15,325 bases of DNA from Candidatus Bipolaricaulota bacterium (GCA_021163465.1 JAGGWU010000094.1:1-15325), one strand, 5' to 3'. Shown: positions 6,731-13,686, numbered from the stretch's first letter. Notes: a model not told the origin generated them from the sequence alone. A program made the numbers and translations.

Positions 6731-7192
6731 ATGTGGGACTACACCAAGGTGACCAAGGCGGCGTTGGTGAGCGGGGCGGCTGAGGGAGGGACCGAGCTCA
6801 ACGCTTTCGACAACGCCCTCCTCGCCGCGGGCATCGGGGACCTGAACCTCATCAAGGTCTCGAGCATCCTCCCCCCACATGTGGAGCTTTTCGAGGGAGC
6901 GCCGGAGCTTCCCCGCGGGGCATTTGTGCCCGTGGTATACGTGGATAGGGTGTCCACCATCCCGGGGGAGACCATTGCCGTGGCCGTGGGTGCGGGCAGG
7001 TCCCCCGATGGCTTCGGGGTGGTGATGGAGGCGAGCGGCCACTCCAGGGTCGAGGTCGAGGCCGAAGTCCGCCGCAAGATCGAGGAGGCCTTCCGCGTGC
7101 GGAGGCTTTCCCTCGTGGATGTCCGGGTGGTGGCCGCGGAGCACCGGGTGGAGCGGTGCGGCTGTGTGGTCGCCGCCTGCGTTTTCTTCTAA
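6731..7192 (+). CDS. pdaD: Pyruvoyl-dependent arginine decarboxylase
   Basis: The enzyme converts arginine to agmatine with a covalently bound pyruvoyl group instead of PLP. The 153-residue proenzyme carries KVSSILPPH (42-50); in the family, self-cleavage occurs between the two Ser (here 44/45), and the second becomes the pyruvoyl cap of the alpha chain. Conserved surroundings are visible: GTELNAFDNALL (20-31), GIGDLNL (34-40) and the late GHSRVEVE segment. GCGAGGAG lies 7 nt before ATG 6731. Family members are commonest in archaea and scattered bacteria. There is no PLP-type speA in the window, so this is the apparent agmatine source for speE and speB downstream. A histidine or aspartate decarboxylase is unlikely given this context. 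Confidence 0.93.
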   Translation: MWDYTKVTKAALVSGAAEGGTELNAFDNALLAAGIGDLNLIKVSSILPPHVELFEGAPELPRGAFVPVVYVDRVSTIPGETIAVAVGAGRSPDGFGVVMEASGHSRVEVEAEVRRKIEEAFRVRRLSLVDVRVVAAEHRVERCGCVVAACVFF

Positions 7193-7205
7193 AATACGTT
7201 CCCGT

Positions 7206-7306
7206 GAACAAGCCACTATATCCGGGAGGTGGCGCGGTCCTCTGGGAACCCACGATCGACTCCCAGCGGGCCGCTTGTTTCCCAAATCACCCGGGGGAGG
7301 AGGTGA
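7206..7306 (+). promoter_or_regulatory. Candidate structured RNA leader of speH (three-way junction)
   Basis: The 116 nt between pdaD and speH are unusually structured. GAACAAG (7206-7212) can pair with CUUGUUU (7274-7280). Inside it, CCAC (7213-7216) pairs with GUGG (7229-7232). A long arm pairs GCGGUCC (7234-7240) with GGGCCGC (7268-7274) and CUGGGA (7242-7247) with UCCCAG (7261-7266). The stems meet with almost no unpaired bases; one base at 7274 is shared between two options. Just downstream, UCACC (7287-7291) and GGUGA (7302-7306) form a hairpin that contains most of the speH Shine-Dalgarno sequence. It matches no riboswitch class I recognise. A cis-regulator responding to SAM or a polyamine is a guess from context. 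Confidence 0.4.
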
Positions 7307-7308
7307 GA

Positions 7309-7659
7309 ATGAAGGCACTCGGGAGGCACTTGGTGGTCGAAATGTGGGGGTGCAAAGCCAACCTGAACGAGCCGGAGAGGATCCGGGAGGCCCTTGCGGA
7401 GGCCGTGGAGCAAGCCCAGGCCACCAACCTGGGCGTCCACGTGCACTCCTTCAACCCTCACGGGATCTCCGGGGTTGCCGTTATTGCCGAATCCCACATC
7501 TCCATCCACACCTGGCCCGAGCTTGGGTACGTGGCGCTCGACGTCTTCACCTGTGGGGATCGGGCGATCCCCGAGGCGGCCCTCGGGGTCCTGCGGGACC
7601 TCTTCCGGCCCCAGCACATGGAGGTGCTGGAGATCAAGCGGGGCTTGCGTCCCGAGTGA
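7309..7659 (+). CDS. speH: S-adenosylmethionine decarboxylase proenzyme (short bacterial type)
   Basis: SpeH makes decarboxylated SAM, the aminopropyl donor for SpeE and BpsA. The 116-residue proenzyme is the short SpeH class (SpeD2 in other schemes). Self-cleavage is expected before Ser62 in ESHISIHTWPE (61-71), giving a pyruvoyl alpha chain. His67 and Cys82 (FTCGD) match the processing His and the catalytic proton-donor Cys of the Thermotoga-type enzyme. ATG 7309 is preceded by a strong GGGGGAGGAGG with 5 nt spacing; earlier in-frame starts would run through the structured leader. It follows pdaD by 116 nt, the only sizeable gap in the operon, and precedes speE by 3 nt. Confidence 0.94.
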   Translation: MKALGRHLVVEMWGCKANLNEPERIREALAEAVEQAQATNLGVHVHSFNPHGISGVAVIAESHISIHTWPELGYVALDVFTCGDRAIPEAALGVLRDLFRPQHMEVLEIKRGLRPE

Positions 7660-7662
7660 GTT

Positions 7663-8547
7663 ATGAGTAGCGGGGGAAGACGCGATGACTGGCTGAGCGA
7701 GCGACAAACGGAAGGGGTCGAGCTCTCCTTCCGGGTAAGACGCTGGCTGGTCAGGAAAACTACCGCTTACCAGCGCCTGGAGCTCGCCGAGACCGAGGAC
7801 CTCGGCCGGGTCATGGCGCTGGATGGGAAGATTATGCTTTCGGAGCGGGACGAGGCCTTCTACCACGAGATGCTCGTCCACCCCGCGCTGCTCGCTCACC
7901 CCTCGCCGCGGTGGGTCCTCGTTGTGGGAGGTGGGGATGGGGGGACCATGCGCGAGGTCCTGCGCCACCCCACGGTGGAGGAGGTATGGCTCGTTGAGAT
8001 CGACGGCGAGGTGATCGCGGCCGCCAAGGAGCACCTCCCGAGCGTGCATCGGGGTTCCTTCTCCGACCCTCGGGCAAGGGTGCACATCGCTCCCGGGGAG
8101 GAGTTCGTCGCCGCCCATCCCGGGGAATTCGACGCGGTGATCGTGGATTCCACCGATCCCGTGGGCCCAGGGGAAGCCCTTTTCACCGAGGATTTCTTCC
8201 GCAGTGCGAAGGAGGCCCTCGCCCCGGGGGGCGTTTTCGCCATGCAGGCCGGAACCCCCTTCTACTGGGCGGAGGAGCTCTCGGGGATCCTGGGGAAGCT
8301 CCGCAGGTTTTTCGCCCACGTGCGCGTTTACCTGGGCTTCGTTCCCGTGTACCCCTCGGGGATGTGGGCGTATGTACTTGCCAGCGAGCGGGACCTGGTG
8401 GCCGAGGAGGAGAATTTCTCCGATCGGTTCCACAAGCGGGGGCTGGAGACGGTGTACTTCACCCCGGCCGTGGGCCGGGCGGCCTTCGTTCTCCCCAAGT
8501 TCGTGGAGGAGATCGTCGCGCGGGCCCTCAAGGCCCAGCCCGCATGA
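7663..8547 (+). CDS. speE: Polyamine aminopropyltransferase (spermidine synthase family)
   Basis: This transferase moves the aminopropyl group of decarboxylated SAM to a diamine acceptor. The 294-residue protein shows the family layout: an N-terminal beta domain (1-60), YHEMLVHPALLAHP (67-80), the cosubstrate loop VVGGGDGG (87-94), LVEID (110-114) and DSTDPVGP (162-169), whose first Asp is the expected general base. With PdaD upstream and a SpeB-type ureohydrolase downstream, and no ornithine decarboxylase in view, the acceptor is probably agmatine, giving N1-aminopropylagmatine as in Thermus thermophilus. Putrescine cannot be excluded from sequence. The ATG at 7663 has only a weak Shine-Dalgarno (GAGUGAG), so translation may depend on the upstream gene. 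Its last codons overlap speB as ATGA. Confidence 0.94.
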   Translation: MSSGGRRDDWLSERQTEGVELSFRVRRWLVRKTTAYQRLELAETEDLGRVMALDGKIMLSERDEAFYHEMLVHPALLAHPSPRWVLVVGGGDGGTMREVLRHPTVEEVWLVEIDGEVIAAAKEHLPSVHRGSFSDPRARVHIAPGEEFVAAHPGEFDAVIVDSTDPVGPGEALFTEDFFRSAKEALAPGGVFAMQAGTPFYWAEELSGILGKLRRFFAHVRVYLGFVPVYPSGMWAYVLASERDLVAEEENFSDRFHKRGLETVYFTPAVGRAAFVLPKFVEEIVARALKAQPA

Positions 8548-9359
8548 GCCCCAAGCCCCTTCGTTTCCTCTCCGCCGATTGTCCTTTCCAAGACAGCCGT
8601 GTGGTGATCCTCGGGGTGCCCTTGGAGCGCACCGTGACCTTCCGGGGAGGCCCGGCCCAGGCCCCGAGCGCCATCCGCTACGCCTCCCGGTCGCTGGAGT
8701 CGTTCTCCGCGATATCCCGGAGGGATCTCACCGAAGTGGGCCTATGCGACCTGGGGGATCTGGATACGGAGAGGTCCCTGGAGGAGATCCTCGGGGAGCT
8801 CGAACGCGAAGTGCGCCGGCTCCTCGGGGCGGGGAAGCGCCCCGTGATCCTGGGCGGCGAGCATACCGTCACCTTAGGGTGTGTGCGGGGCGCCAAGGAT
8901 GCGCTGGGGAGACTGCAACTCCTCGTCCTCGACGCCCACTCGGACTTCCGGGACGAGTACTTGGGGGAGCGGATCTCCCACGCCACCGTCTCCCGCCGCG
9001 CAGGGGAAACCGTGGGCCGGCTCTTTATCGTGGGGGCCCGGTCCTTTGTAGGCACCGAGCTATCGGAGCCCTTTTTCATAGCGCCCGCGGAGATCCCCGA
9101 GGTGCTCCAAAAGGACGTCCCGGTGTGGCTCTCGGTGGACCTGGATGTGCTTGACCCCTCCCTCTGTCCCGGGGTGACCAACCCCGAGCCCGGTGGCCTC
9201 TCTTACCACCAGGTGATCGAGATCTTCAAATCCCTCCGGGGCTTCCACGTCGCGGGGATGGATTTGGTGGAGCTCGCCCCGCCCTTCGACCCCTCGGAGG
9301 TCTCGGCCATCACCGCGGCCAAGCTCCTTATCGAGGCGATCCTCCTTTTCTGGGGATGA
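8544..9359 (+). CDS. speB: Agmatinase-family ureohydrolase, probably N1-aminopropylagmatine ureohydrolase
   Basis: Members of the arginase/agmatinase family remove urea from guanidino substrates with a binuclear Mn centre. The 271 residues contain GGPAQAPSAIR, the metal ligands in GGEHTV (His), DAHSD (Asp-x-His-x-Asp) and SVDLDVLDPS (Asp-x-Asp), all intact. The protein is shorter than the usual 290-310. In this operon the substrate is predicted to be N1-aminopropylagmatine, yielding spermidine directly, as known for Thermus; plain agmatine to putrescine is the alternative. ATG 8544 overlaps the speE stop and the stop overlaps the truD start, both as ATGA, so translational coupling is likely. 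Arginase or formiminoglutamase activity is unlikely from context. Confidence 0.92.
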   Translation: MSPKPLRFLSADCPFQDSRVVILGVPLERTVTFRGGPAQAPSAIRYASRSLESFSAISRRDLTEVGLCDLGDLDTERSLEEILGELEREVRRLLGAGKRPVILGGEHTVTLGCVRGAKDALGRLQLLVLDAHSDFRDEYLGERISHATVSRRAGETVGRLFIVGARSFVGTELSEPFFIAPAEIPEVLQKDVPVWLSVDLDVLDPSLCPGVTNPEPGGLSYHQVIEIFKSLRGFHVAGMDLVELAPPFDPSEVSAITAAKLLIEAILLFWG

Positions 9360-10528
9360 AGCTGAAAGCGCGCCCGGATGATTTCCGGGTGGAGGAGCTC
9401 ATCCAGCTCCCCCAAGGCCCCGGCCCGTACGCCTACTTCCGCGTGGAGAAGCGGGGAATCCCTACCCTGGCCGCCCAGATCCTCCTGGCCCGGGCCCTCG
9501 GGGTCTCCCCCCGGGAGGTTTTCTTCCCGGCCCTCAAGGACGCCCAGGCCGTGGCGATCCAGTACGCGAGCGTGAGGGAGGCAGCGGCGGACCGCGTGGA
9601 GCTTCCGCGGCTTCGGGCGGTGAGGATCGGGGAGGGCCCGCGGAGGCTCTCCACGGCGGACCTCCGGGGAAACCGCTTTCTCCTCGTGGTGCGGGACCTG
9701 TCCGTGGAGGAAGCAAAAGGGCTTGGGGAGGCCCTCCGCCGTATCGCCGCCGAAGGGTTCCCCAACTACTTCGATGACCAGCGGTTCGGATCACTGGGGA
9801 AAGGGGGCTCCCCGGGAAAGGCCGTGTTGGTCCGGGACGCCGAGGGGGCGTTGCGGTTCTATCTCGCCGAGGAGCTGCGTGGCGATCCCGAGGAGGTGCG
9901 GAGGTTCAAGCACCTGGCGCGGGAGCACTGGGGCGAGTGGGAACTCCTCCTGGAGCGGGCTCCCAGGCCGTCCAGCTTCCGCAGCGTCCTCACCTTCTTG
10001 GTGGATCATCCGGGGGCTTATCGGAAGGCACTGAACCTCATTCCGCCGCGCCTTCTCTCCCTCTTTCTCTCCGCGTACCAGTCGCTTCTTTGGAACCGGA
10101 TCCTCGGCCGCTGGATCTCCGCGAATTTCCCGGAGACAGTGGGCTTGGGGATCGCGGGCGAGGAATTCCCTGTACCGCTCCGTATCCCCGAGGAGATGCG
10201 ATCGCGGCTCGAACGGACAAAGCTTGTGCTCCCACATAACCGTGCCCGGTATACAGGCGAGTGGGAGGGAATCGTCCGGGAAGTCCTGGCCGGGGAGGGG
10301 CTAACCCTCCGAGATCTGAAGGCGCGGATCGTGGAGCGGGCGTATCTCTCGAAGGCGGAGCGGTCGATCTGGTGTTTCCCACGGGAGGTCGAGGTTGGGG
10401 AGGCGTTATCCGACGAGCTCTTCTCGGGACGATGGGCCGTCGGGATCTCCTTCGTGCTCCCTCCGGGTTCCTACGCCACCCTGCTTGTGCGCTGTGCCCA
10501 CGCCCGCGCCGCGATGAAACACAGCTAA
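9356..10528 (+). CDS. truD: tRNA pseudouridine synthase D
   Basis: TruD makes pseudouridine at position 13 of certain tRNAs. The 390-residue protein has the N-terminal 'DFRVEE' (9-14), the catalytic Asp62 in ALKDAQAV (59-66, equivalent to the family G-x-K-D-x-x-A), and NYFDDQRFG (137-145, family N-Y-F/Y-G-x-Q-R-F-G), followed by the insertion domain and the C-terminal half of the catalytic fold. ATG 9356 overlaps the speB stop (ATGA), so it is the last gene of the polyamine operon. Its stop lies 8 nt from that of the converging HAD gene, with no obvious terminator. The second Asp in 'YFDDQ' replaces the usual Gly. The link of tRNA modification with polyamines may reflect thermophile RNA stability, but that is inference. 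Confidence 0.93.
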   Translation: MKLKARPDDFRVEELIQLPQGPGPYAYFRVEKRGIPTLAAQILLARALGVSPREVFFPALKDAQAVAIQYASVREAAADRVELPRLRAVRIGEGPRRLSTADLRGNRFLLVVRDLSVEEAKGLGEALRRIAAEGFPNYFDDQRFGSLGKGGSPGKAVLVRDAEGALRFYLAEELRGDPEEVRRFKHLAREHWGEWELLLERAPRPSSFRSVLTFLVDHPGAYRKALNLIPPRLLSLFLSAYQSLLWNRILGRWISANFPETVGLGIAGEEFPVPLRIPEEMRSRLERTKLVLPHNRARYTGEWEGIVREVLAGEGLTLRDLKARIVERAYLSKAERSIWCFPREVEVGEALSDELFSGRWAVGISFVLPPGSYATLLVRCAHARAAMKHS

Positions 10529-10536
10529 CGGATAGC

Positions 10537-11313
10537 TCAAGGAAGCAATCCGGGAAGCTCGAGGACGGAGGAGATCACAAGGTCGGCGGCACGACGGAGC
10601 TCCGCCGGCCCGTGAGCCATGGCCACCCCCATCCCCGCATAGCGGATCATCTCCAGGTCGTTCAGCTGGTCCCCCACCGCCACCACCTCCTCGGGCGGAA
10701 CCCCGAGGTGCCCGCAGAGCCAACGGAGGGCCGCCCCTTTGCTCGTCTCCGGGGGAAGGACCTCCAGATAATCCGCCTCCGAGCGCACCACCGTGAGCGC
10801 GGGGACCTCCCGGCGGAGTTCCCATTCCAGCCCCGGGAGCACCTCAGGATCTCCCAGGATGAGGAGCTTGAGCGGTGGGAAGTTCAGGAAGGACGAAAGG
10901 TCCTCCACCTCCCGGACGGGAAGCTTCTCCTTTTCCATGAACCGCCTCACCCGGGGGCCGATCCGCTCCACGTAGAGGGTGGGGTCCCCGATGTCCCGGT
11001 AGACCTCGATGTCCACGGGGAACCTCCGGGCCACGAAGACGGCCGCCCGGGCGTCCTCCACGGCCATGCGCCGCTCGAGGATGATCTTCCCTGCGGGGAA
11101 GTCGTACACCACCGCGCCGTTGTAGAGGATCGCCGGGACCGTGATCCCCACGGCTAACGCGAACGGCCTCGCCGAGGCCAAGGACCTTCCGGTAGCGATG
11201 CTGATCCAGAACCGCCGCGAAAGTATCCCCAACGCGGCGCGGGTCGCCGGGGACAGGCGGTGATCGGGATCGAGCAAGGTCCCGTCCAGATCAAAGACGA
11301 GAAGACGCGGCAT
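10537..11313 (-). CDS. Cof-type HAD-IIB phosphatase
   Basis: The 258-residue protein is a haloacid-dehalogenase-superfamily hydrolase of the Cof subfamily. Motif I is DLDGT (8-12, nucleophile Asp8, acid/base Asp10), motif II ATGRS (40-44), motif III Lys192 in ETSKG, and motif IV GDQLNDLEM (214-222). A C2B cap lies between motifs II and III. Such enzymes dephosphorylate sugar phosphates, FMN, PLP or thiamine intermediates; the substrate cannot be read from sequence. Its position downstream of thiB on the same strand makes a thiamine-related role possible, but a strong hairpin and 245 nt separate them. ATG 11313 has AGGGTGAG just upstream. It converges on truD. Confidence 0.88.
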   Translation of the reverse strand: MPRLLVFDLDGTLLDPDHRLSPATRAALGILSRRFWISIATGRSLASARPFALAVGITVPAILYNGAVVYDFPAGKIILERRMAVEDARAAVFVARRFPVDIEVYRDIGDPTLYVERIGPRVRRFMEKEKLPVREVEDLSSFLNFPPLKLLILGDPEVLPGLEWELRREVPALTVVRSEADYLEVLPPETSKGAALRWLCGHLGVPPEEVVAVGDQLNDLEMIRYAGMGVAMAHGPAELRRAADLVISSVLELPGLLP

Positions 11314-11317
11314 GTGC

Positions 11318-11398
11318 TCACCCTTTGAGGAGGTGGATGCTCTGGCGGTGGAACCGAAGCCCCACCTTCATCCTTTCGGTGAGAAACCCCCTGCTAAA
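11318..11398 (-). other. Short unassigned reading frame in the thiB-HAD gap
   Basis: The 245 nt between the HAD gene and thiB hold the hairpin listed separately and this short open stretch. On the minus strand it ends RMKVGLRFHRQSIHLLKG with TGA at 11320-11318, five bases before the HAD start codon. The tail resembles the end of the TOBE-like region of ABC transporter ATPases, so it could be the last scrap of a thiQ-type gene. It could equally be chance. I see nothing else in 11399-11525. Confidence 0.2.
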
Positions 11399-11525
11399 AA
11401 GATGCGTTTCTGCCAGCGTTTATCTCCTCCGATTCTGAACGTTTTCATCACTAGAATAGCGCCGCCCTTCGCTTCGTCAAGGGCCGAAGTCTTCCGGAGC
11501 CGGGATCTGGGGAGTCGCGTGGGTT

Positions 11526-11554
11526 GGGGCGGCCGGATCGTCTCCGGCCGCCCC
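11526..11554 (-). terminator. Perfect 12-bp GC hairpin after thiB
   Basis: Seven nt after the thiB stop, GGGGCGGCCGGA pairs perfectly with TCCGGCCGCCCC around a 5-nt loop. No U tract follows on either strand, so it may act as an mRNA 3'-end stabiliser or a Rho-independent terminator of the U-poor kind. It most probably marks the end of the thiL-thiB transcript. Confidence 0.55.
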
Positions 11555-11560
11555 ACAACC

Positions 11561-12583
11561 TCACCCGGAGATGAGCAACTCCTGCCAGGTGGAGATCCAG
11601 TCCTCCAGGTGTTCTCCCACCTCGGCGGGGGGTAGCCAGGCCGGGACCTCGGGGATCACGGCGTACTTCGCGAATTCCTCCGGGAGCTCGGCGATCTCGC
11701 TCACCGGGAACATCCACTGGGTGGTGGGGATCCTCTCTTGGATTCCCTTGGAGATGACGAGGTCCATAAAGGAGTGGGCAAGGTCCCGATGTGGTGTTCC
11801 TCTCACGATCCCCATCCAGTCCACGAACCGGTACGCCTCGCCGTCGAACAGGGTCACGCGGTACCGGAGCGACCCGTGTGCGATCCAGGAGTAGGCGGTA
11901 TCGGTGGTGAAGGAGAGGACGAGGGGAGCCTCGCCGGCTAGGAACATGTCGTAGGCCTCGGACCAGCCCTTGGTCACCACGAGCACGTTCCGCAAGAACG
12001 CCCGCCAGAAATCGATCCAACCGCGTTCCCCGAAGCGCCAGATGGTCCAGAGGAGAAACGCCCGGCCGGTGGAGGAGGTACGGGGATCCTGAACGATGAT
12101 CTTCCCCTTAAGCTCACACCGCAAAAGGTCGGCGAAGTTTCTGGGGACCAGTTCGTCGGGGAGCGCCTCCGCATCGTAGACGAAGGCCACATACCCCTGC
12201 TCGAAGGGAAGGGCTACCCCCTTCGGCTCTATCTCCAGGAACTCGCGAGGGACGTGGGCGATGTTGGGCACGTGCCCCGGCTCGTAGGGCTCAAGATAAG
12301 GGCTGGCCCGCACCAAGTCCGCATCGCTTATCCCCAGGAAGACGTCGGCATCGGTGCCCCCCGCCTCGATCTCGGCGATCATCCGCGAAAGCGTCTCCGC
12401 GGCCCCTCCCGGGGCGATCCAGATGAGATCCACCCCCGGATGGGCGGCCTCGAAGGCCTCCTCGATCTCCGCCGCCGGCCCCCAGGAGACGAAGGAATCG
12501 TATGTGTAAACGTAGAACTCCTCCGCCCCTAGGGCCATGGCGCCCAACAAAGCCACTGCTGCCACAACTCCAAAGATCCTCAT
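11561..12583 (-). CDS. thiB: Thiamine ABC transporter, substrate-binding protein
   Basis: ThiB (TbpA) captures thiamine or its phosphates outside the membrane for an ABC importer. The 340-residue protein begins with a short signal peptide, MRIFGVVAAVALLGAMALGA, with likely cleavage near residue 20. The mature start, FYVYTYDSF, is the family hallmark. Further along, DVFLGISDADL (about 100-110), PFEQGYVAFVYD and the Trp-rich FGERGWIDFW fit the type 1 extracellular solute-binding fold. ATG 12583 overlaps the thiL stop (ATGA) and follows AAGGAGG by 5 nt. It is in one transcript with thiL under the TPP riboswitch, which supports the thiamine assignment over iron or other solutes. No permease (thiP) or ATPase (thiQ) gene follows, so the partners must be elsewhere or lost. 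Confidence 0.88.
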   Translation of the reverse strand: MRIFGVVAAVALLGAMALGAEEFYVYTYDSFVSWGPAAEIEEAFEAAHPGVDLIWIAPGGAAETLSRMIAEIEAGGTDADVFLGISDADLVRASPYLEPYEPGHVPNIAHVPREFLEIEPKGVALPFEQGYVAFVYDAEALPDELVPRNFADLLRCELKGKIIVQDPRTSSTGRAFLLWTIWRFGERGWIDFWRAFLRNVLVVTKGWSEAYDMFLAGEAPLVLSFTTDTAYSWIAHGSLRYRVTLFDGEAYRFVDWMGIVRGTPHRDLAHSFMDLVISKGIQERIPTTQWMFPVSEIAELPEEFAKYAVIPEVPAWLPPAEVGEHLEDWISTWQELLISG

Positions 12584-13491
12584 GGCTTCCTCCTTCGCTC
12601 GGAAAGATGCCTGTTCGGGGAGGCCTGGGACGCCCCGTGCTCCCAACCGCGGTCAGCGATTGCCTTCAGCCGGCCACCGTGGCTGAGCCGGATGCCGGGC
12701 TCAGGCGTCGCTTCCCCAATCTCGACCCATGGGCCCGGGGGGAGCGCCTCCGGAGGGGCGGTGAAGAGGAGCTCGTAGTCCTCGCCGAAGTAAAGCACAT
12801 GCTCCAGCTCCTCCCGAGGAATCCCCTGGAGCAGGGGGATCCTTTCGGCTTCGACCCTGAAACCCGTTCCCGAGGCCCGGGAGAGGATGTGGAGGGAATG
12901 GGCGAGGGAATCGGAGAGATCGATCATGGAGGTGGCAATCCCCGCGAGGAGCTGTCCCTCGCGCAGCCGGGGCGTGAAGCGGAAGAGCTCGTTCGCGGCG
13001 GTGGCCTTTCCCCGGGAGAAGAAGAGCAGGGCGAGGTAAGTGCGCCCCAAGGGGCCCGTGAGATAGAGCCGGTCCCCGGGGCGGGCCCCGGAGCGGGGGA
13101 CGGGCCTCTCCGCCTCCCCCAGGCCGGAGGAGATCAGGAACAGTTCCTCGGAGATATCCAGATCCCCGCCCACGAGCTCACACCCGGCGGCTTGGGCACA
13201 ATCCCCTGCCCCGTGCAGGATTCCTTCGAAGGGCTCTTCCAGGTCGGGTGCGGATAAGGCGAGCACCACCGCCAGGGGTTTCCCTCCCATGGCGGCGATG
13301 TCCGAAAGCGTCACGGCCACGGCCCGCCAGCCCATGGTGTAGGGATCGGTGCCCGCGGGGAAATCGGCGGAGCGGTGGAGCACGTCGATGGTAAGGAGGA
13401 GATTCGTGCCCTGAAAGGGGATGAGGGCGCAATCGTCCCCGGCTCGGGGGACCTCCGCGGCGATACGCGAAAGCAACTCCCACTCGGACAC
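12580..13491 (-). CDS. thiL: Thiamine-monophosphate kinase
   Basis: ThiL phosphorylates thiamine monophosphate to the cofactor TPP, the last step of synthesis. The 303-residue protein belongs to the PurM/AIR-synthase fold. Metal- and ATP-binding motifs are visible: GDDCALI (18-24, usually G-D-D-A-A-V-I), SDIAAMGG (63-70), VGGDLDIS (107-114), MIDLSDSL (189-196) and GEDYELL (236-242). GTG 13491 is chosen because AAAGGAGG (13506-13499) ends 7 nt upstream; a GTG at 13497 is too close, and a GTG at 13518 would place the ribosome binding site inside the gene. It lies directly behind a TPP riboswitch, so excess TPP is expected to repress it. Its stop overlaps thiB. Confidence 0.95.
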   Translation of the reverse strand: MSEWELLSRIAAEVPRAGDDCALIPFQGTNLLLTIDVLHRSADFPAGTDPYTMGWRAVAVTLSDIAAMGGKPLAVVLALSAPDLEEPFEGILHGAGDCAQAAGCELVGGDLDISEELFLISSGLGEAERPVPRSGARPGDRLYLTGPLGRTYLALLFFSRGKATAANELFRFTPRLREGQLLAGIATSMIDLSDSLAHSLHILSRASGTGFRVEAERIPLLQGIPREELEHVLYFGEDYELLFTAPPEALPPGPWVEIGEATPEPGIRLSHGGRLKAIADRGWEHGASQASPNRHLSERRRKP

Positions 13492-13535
13492 GCCCACGCC
13501 TCCTTTCCGAGGTAACACAGGGGAGACACGTGGGC
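13492..13535 (-). promoter_or_regulatory. Ribosome-binding-site sequestering hairpin of thiL (riboswitch expression platform)
   Basis: On the minus strand GCCCACG (13535-13529) pairs perfectly with CGUGGGC (13498-13492), which sits between the Shine-Dalgarno site and the GTG start. After a U-G pair and a 2-nt bulge, CUCC (13525-13522) pairs with GGAG (13503-13500) of the Shine-Dalgarno AAAGGAGG. The loop holds GUUACCUC (13516-13509), a second copy of the riboswitch P1 3' strand. The hairpin would block translation, so control is probably at initiation. Confidence 0.6.
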
Positions 13536-13547
13536 AGTGCCGGCGCC

Positions 13548-13652
13548 GAGGTAACCTTCCCTACGCTGGCATTACCCAGTTCAGGTTCCAGGGGTCGAAG
13601 CCTCCTCAGGCCTCCTCTCAGCCCCTAGAAAGGAGCTCCCCCGGTTACCTCC
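13548..13652 (-). promoter_or_regulatory. TPP riboswitch (THI element) upstream of thiL
   Basis: The minus strand carries every TPP aptamer hallmark: P1 GAGGUAACC (13651-13643) with GGUUACCUC (13556-13548), the GGGGGAGC block, GGGGCUGAGAGG (the CUGAGA pyrimidine-sensing bulge), then CCUGGAACCUGAACUGGGUA, AUGCCAGCGUAGGGAAG. The pyrophosphate-sensing arm and the J3-2 region are intact. P3 is short, with an extra GGCCUGAGGAGGCUUC hairpin. It binds thiamine pyrophosphate and is expected to turn off thiL and thiB. The aptamer begins at the predicted transcript start. Confidence 0.95.
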
Positions 13653-13658
13653 GAAGAA

Positions 13659-13686
13659 ATTGTAAATGTTTGGGATTTTGTTTCAA
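13659..13686 (-). promoter_or_regulatory. Promoter of the thiL-thiB operon
   Basis: On the minus strand TTGAAA (13686-13681) and TACAAT (13664-13659) are 16 bp apart, each 5/6 to the sigma-70 consensus. Seven nt after the -10 box lies G13652, the first base of the riboswitch P1 helix, so the transcript would start exactly at the aptamer. Confidence 0.7.

Noticed and set aside
7216..8433. 405-residue minus-strand open frame
   Set aside because: It lies antisense to speH and speE, is a GC-rich shadow with no recognisable motif, and has no ribosome binding site.
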